The position numbers and the translations under genes were made by a program. Below are positions 22,164-24,888 of a stretch of 24,888 bases of DNA, piece after piece. The notes beneath the pieces are model-generated. The model worked only from the letters and a program-made list of their open reading frames with translations. It did not search any database and had not been told where the DNA came from. Positions within the stretch are counted from its first letter, which is position 1. Every line of letters starts with the position of its first letter. Source of the stretch: Faecousia sp. (GTDB lineage: Bacteria; Bacillota; Clostridia; Oscillospirales; Oscillospiraceae); NCBI GenBank assembly GCA_029258495.1, contig JARHYV010000321.1, positions 1 through 24,888 of the forward strand, written 5' to 3'.

Positions 22164-22192
22164 TTGACATGGTAATTTTTTTGTGCTACTAT
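22164..22192 (+). promoter_or_regulatory. Promoter of the DtxR-family regulator and ABC transporter operon
   Basis: -35 TTGACA (22164-22169), 17-nt spacer, -10 TACTAT (22187-22192). A second TTGACA begins 8 nt upstream (22156). The DtxR-type palindrome starts 6 nt after the -10, the same layout as at feoB. Confidence 0.75.
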
Positions 22193-22198
22193 ATCAAA

Positions 22199-22258
22199 GT
22201 TAGTAATCGCTAACTTAGCGATTACATTTTTATGCCCTGTCAGTTAGTAACTACTAAT
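22199..22258 (+). promoter_or_regulatory. Two DtxR-type operators in front of the regulator gene
   Basis: GTTAGTAATCGCTAAC (22199-22214) and GTTAGTAACTACTAAT (22243-22258), 44 bp apart centre to centre, about four helical turns. The first covers the predicted transcription start, the second lies 28 nt before the regulator ATG. This layout implies negative autoregulation. Confidence 0.75.
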
Positions 22259-22286
22259 TCATTTCTCGATTTACGGGAGGTATAAC

Positions 22287-22730
22287 ATGAAACAGCGCAA
22301 ATCCACAGAAGATTATCTGAAAATCATTTATATCTTATCCAAAAGTCAGGAAGTGCATGCCTGTCTGATCGCTCAGGAGCTCAATCTCTCCCGTCCGACA
22401 GTCAGTGTCACACTGAAGCGTCTTGCAAAGGAAGGGTTCCTGAAGATCGATCAGTCAAATGTAATTCAGCTAACGGATCTGGGTTATCAAACTGCAAAAT
22501 ACACCTTTGAACGACACAAGGCTTTGCAGGATTTTCTCGTGAGTCTGGGGGTTGAGGAAAACATCGCATCTCAGGATGCCTGCGAAATGGAGCACGGATT
22601 GGGGGTCGAGAGCTACGCTGCGCTGAAACGGCTGATCGCTCAAAATCAAGATGACGAAGATCCCGAACTTGATGCCCCAAGGTCATGCACCGATCCAAAC
22701 GAAAACACAAATAAAAATGCAGGAGATTAA
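22287..22730 (+). CDS. DtxR/MntR-family metal-dependent transcriptional regulator
   Basis: 147 residues. An N-terminal winged helix (STEDYLKIIYIL; LIAQELNLSRPTVSVTLKRL; a short wing around residues 51-61) is followed by the helical dimerisation and metal domain (RHKALQDFLVSLGV, DACEMEHGLG). Metal positions by comparison with MntR and DtxR: Asp9, His77, Cys99, Glu102, His103. Cys99 is the DtxR (iron) type, Asp9 the MntR type, and MntR Glu11 is replaced by Lys12. The SH3 domain of full DtxR is absent; instead there is an acidic, Asn-rich tail. It is expected to bind DNA with Fe(II) or Mn(II) and to repress the palindrome-bearing promoters. GGGAGG precedes the ATG. Confidence 0.93.
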   Translation: MKQRKSTEDYLKIIYILSKSQEVHACLIAQELNLSRPTVSVTLKRLAKEGFLKIDQSNVIQLTDLGYQTAKYTFERHKALQDFLVSLGVEENIASQDACEMEHGLGVESYAALKRLIAQNQDDEDPELDAPRSCTDPNENTNKNAGD

Positions 22731-22736
22731 CCAACT

Positions 22737-24473
22737 ATGATGATTGACAAACGACTGGTTGGCACAGTCAAAGAAAGCAAAAAGTACATTATTGCCAATG
22801 TCCTGCTGCAATGGGTCTCCCTCCTTGCCAATATTACCATGATGGCGACCTTTGCAGTCCTTCTACAAAAAATCTACACACAGACTGCTGTCAGCAAAAC
22901 ATACACCATCACCGCTCTGATCGCTCTGGGCATGATCGTCATTCGTTTTTGCTGCACCACTGCCGCAAGCCGTATGGGGTATCTGTCCTCCAAGACGGTA
23001 AAGCGCACACTCAGAGAGCTCATCTATCGCAAGCTGCTGCGTCTGGGAACCTCCTACAAGGAGCAGGTTCAGACCAGTGAGGTCGTTCAGCTGGCAACGG
23101 AAGGCATTGAGCAGCTGGAAACCTACTTCGGCGCCTTCCTGCCTCAGTTTTTCTATGCAATGCTGGCGCCCATCACTCTGTTTGTGGTGCTGAGCTTTAT
23201 CAACCTCCCGTCTGCCATTGCCCTTCTCGTATGTGTCCCCCTGATCCCCATTTCCATTGCCGCTGTTCAGACCTGGGCAAAAAAGCTCCTCAGCAAGTAC
23301 TGGGGGCAGTATACTGCACTGGGCGACACATTTCTGGAGAATTTGCAGGGTCTGACCACGCTGAAGATCTATCAGGCAGATGAATTCAAGCATCAGCAGA
23401 TGAACCAGCAGGCTGAAAGCTTCCGCAAGATCACCATGAAGGTTCTGACCATGCAGCTCAATTCCATCACGATCATGGATCTGATTGCCTATGGCGGTGC
23501 TGCACTGGGTGTCATTCTGGCAGCGACTCAGTTCCGTGCCAACCATGTGGATCTGGCAGGATGTCTTCTGATCATTCTGCTTGCCGCTGATTTCTTCCTG
23601 CCCATGCGATTGCTCGGCTCCTTCTTCCACATCGCCATGAACGGCATGGCTGCATCCGACAAGATCTTCAGACTGTTGGATCTGTCCGAGCCGGAGCATA
23701 AGGAGCATCTCGTCCCCGACGACTGCACCATCCGCTGTCAGGATCTCTCCTTCGGTTATGAAAAGGATCGCCAGATCCTGCATCAGGTGAATATGACCTT
23801 CCCCAAGGGTAGTTTCACCGCCATTGTGGGCGAAAGCGGATGCGGCAAATCCACCATGGCATCCATTCTGATGGGCAGAAATCAGGGCTATACCGGCACC
23901 GTCACCGTAGGTGATACACCGCTTTGCGAGATCTCCGAGCAGAGCCTGATGGAGTCGTTCACCTATGTCAGCCACCAGAGCTACCTGTTCAAGGGCACTG
24001 TCCGCGAAAATCTGCAAATGGGCTGTCCCGATGGGGATGACACCATGTTCTGGGACGCTCTGGAAAAGGTCAATCTGGCCGCTTTCCTCCGGAGCGAACA
24101 GGGTCTGGATACGCCCCTGAACGAAAAAGCCTCCAATCTCTCCGGCGGTCAGTGTCAGCGTCTGGCTCTTGCCAGAGCCCTGCTGCACAACAGCCCTGTT
24201 TACATTTTTGACGAAACCACCTCTAATATCGATGTTGAAAGCGAAAACGACATGATGGCACAGATCTATCAACTGGCCAAGACAAAGACCGTTATCCTGA
24301 TTTCCCACCGTCTTGCAAATGTGGTGGGCGCCGATAACATCTATGTTCTGGAAAAAGGACACATCTGTGAATCCGGTACCCACGAGAACTTGTTAAAGCA
24401 GAACGGTGCTTACTCCAAACTCTGGGCAACACAACAAGAATTGGAGAACTACACGAAAGGAAGCACACTATGA
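22737..24473 (+). CDS. ABC transporter, fused membrane and ATPase subunit (CydD-like)
   Basis: 578 residues: an N-terminal membrane domain of about six helices (residues about 15-300) and a C-terminal ATPase. Walker A is GESGCGKST (about 365-373), the signature LSGGQCQRLALARALL (from about 468), Walker B VYIFDETTSNID (about 487-498, catalytic Glu present), and the H-loop LISHRL near 521. The overall pattern is that of the CydD/CydC heterodimeric exporter class (thiol or heme-linked), but other half-transporters look alike. It starts 6 nt after the regulator stop and overlaps the next subunit by 4 nt. Being co-transcribed with a metal regulator suggests iron, heme or siderophore transport; export or import cannot be decided from the sequence. 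Confidence 0.92.
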   Translation: MMIDKRLVGTVKESKKYIIANVLLQWVSLLANITMMATFAVLLQKIYTQTAVSKTYTITALIALGMIVIRFCCTTAASRMGYLSSKTVKRTLRELIYRKLLRLGTSYKEQVQTSEVVQLATEGIEQLETYFGAFLPQFFYAMLAPITLFVVLSFINLPSAIALLVCVPLIPISIAAVQTWAKKLLSKYWGQYTALGDTFLENLQGLTTLKIYQADEFKHQQMNQQAESFRKITMKVLTMQLNSITIMDLIAYGGAALGVILAATQFRANHVDLAGCLLIILLAADFFLPMRLLGSFFHIAMNGMAASDKIFRLLDLSEPEHKEHLVPDDCTIRCQDLSFGYEKDRQILHQVNMTFPKGSFTAIVGESGCGKSTMASILMGRNQGYTGTVTVGDTPLCEISEQSLMESFTYVSHQSYLFKGTVRENLQMGCPDGDDTMFWDALEKVNLAAFLRSEQGLDTPLNEKASNLSGGQCQRLALARALLHNSPVYIFDETTSNIDVESENDMMAQIYQLAKTKTVILISHRLANVVGADNIYVLEKGHICESGTHENLLKQNGAYSKLWATQQELENYTKGSTL

Positions 24474-24888
24474 AAAGAAGTGGATTTGGGGTCATGTCCC
24501 GTTTGATCGGTCTGGTAAAACCCCTTACCGGCTATATGACACTGGCTGTTTTCATGGGACTGGTCGGTCATCTATGCGCCACCTTCATCACCGTATTCGG
24601 CGGCTACGCAGTTCTGAACCTATTGGGGATCGATGTACCTTTGTCCCTGACAGCCGTATTTGTATGTTTGGTCATCTTTGCATTGCTCCGCGGCGTGCTC
24701 CGCTACGCCGAGCAGGCATGCAACCATTTTATCGCCTTCAAGCTCCTTGCCCTGCTGCGTGACAAGGTATTTGCCGCCCTTCGCGTTCTCAGCCCTGCAA
24801 AACTGGAGGGCAAGGACAAGGGCAACCTCATCAGCATCATCACCTCTGATATCGAATTGCTGGAGGTTTTCTACGCCCACACCATCTC
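24470..24888 (+). CDS. ABC transporter, second subunit, N-terminal part (CydC-like; continues beyond window)
   Basis: The ATG at 24470 overlaps the preceding stop (ATGA), and the frame stays open for 139 codons to the window end. The visible part is the membrane domain: KPLTGYMTLAVFMGLVGHL, then FGGYAVLNLLGI, RGVLRYAEQACNHFIAFKLL, and the coupling-helix-like LEGKDKGNLISIITSDIELLE, typical of ABC exporter transmembrane domains of the CydC type. The ATPase part lies outside the window. It should pair with the upstream subunit as a heterodimer. Confidence 0.88.
   Translation, partial: MKRSGFGVMSRLIGLVKPLTGYMTLAVFMGLVGHLCATFITVFGGYAVLNLLGIDVPLSLTAVFVCLVIFALLRGVLRYAEQACNHFIAFKLLALLRDKVFAALRVLSPAKLEGKDKGNLISIITSDIELLEVFYAHTI

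Noticed and set aside
22863..24383. Minus-strand open frame (about 506 codons) opposite the ABC transporter
   Set aside because: Antisense to a complete ABC half-transporter with intact Walker and signature motifs.

Overview
The window reads as a chromosomal stretch of an anaerobic Firmicute, most like the Clostridia family Oscillospiraceae/Ruminococcaceae. This is inferred from the pth-mfd pair, a VanW-family protein, a clostridial-type flavodoxin, DUF2325 and DUF3793 proteins, a FeoB-associated Cys-rich membrane protein, AGGAGG-type ribosome binding sites and moderately GC-rich coding sequence. No tRNA, rRNA, CRISPR array, transposase or phage gene was seen. The species cannot be named from the sequence.

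Layout. Positions 1-500 hold the 3' end of a sensor histidine kinase and its terminator. Positions 506-3331 (minus) are uvrA, divergent from pth (3564-4151) and mfd (4244-7753). A membrane-anchored VanW-family protein (7887-9809) and a split two-subunit chromate-type transporter (9924-11053) follow. A tightly packed operon (11316-15388) encodes an unassigned TIM-barrel enzyme, then CobT, CobU, CobS, a compact CobU-like protein and a CobC-type phosphatase. These are the nucleotide-loop assembly steps of cobalamin, so the cell probably salvages corrinoids. Facing this operon is a single DUF2284 gene (minus, 15456-15995) preceded by a long structured leader and a clear cobalamin riboswitch (16250-16432).

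The right-hand part (16483-24888) looks like an iron-homeostasis island. It holds feoB with a small Cys-rich partner and an AraC-type regulator, then a DUF2325-DUF3793-flavodoxin operon, then a DtxR/MntR-family regulator with a heterodimeric CydDC-like ABC transporter whose second subunit runs off the window. The same 16-bp palindrome, roughly GTTAGTAnnTACTAAC, occurs upstream of feoB, of the DUF2325 operon and of the regulator itself. At feoB and at the regulator gene it sits at the predicted transcription start. I infer that the regulator controls all three units and itself according to metal supply.

The most interesting points are this self-contained palindrome regulon, the B12-riboswitch control of a lone DUF2284 metal-binding protein rather than of the adjacent cob operon, the duplicated and degenerate CobU pair, the TIM-barrel protein at the head of the cob operon, a multi-hairpin element between the riboswitch and its gene, and a TGTAAC repeat cluster upstream of the feoB promoter.
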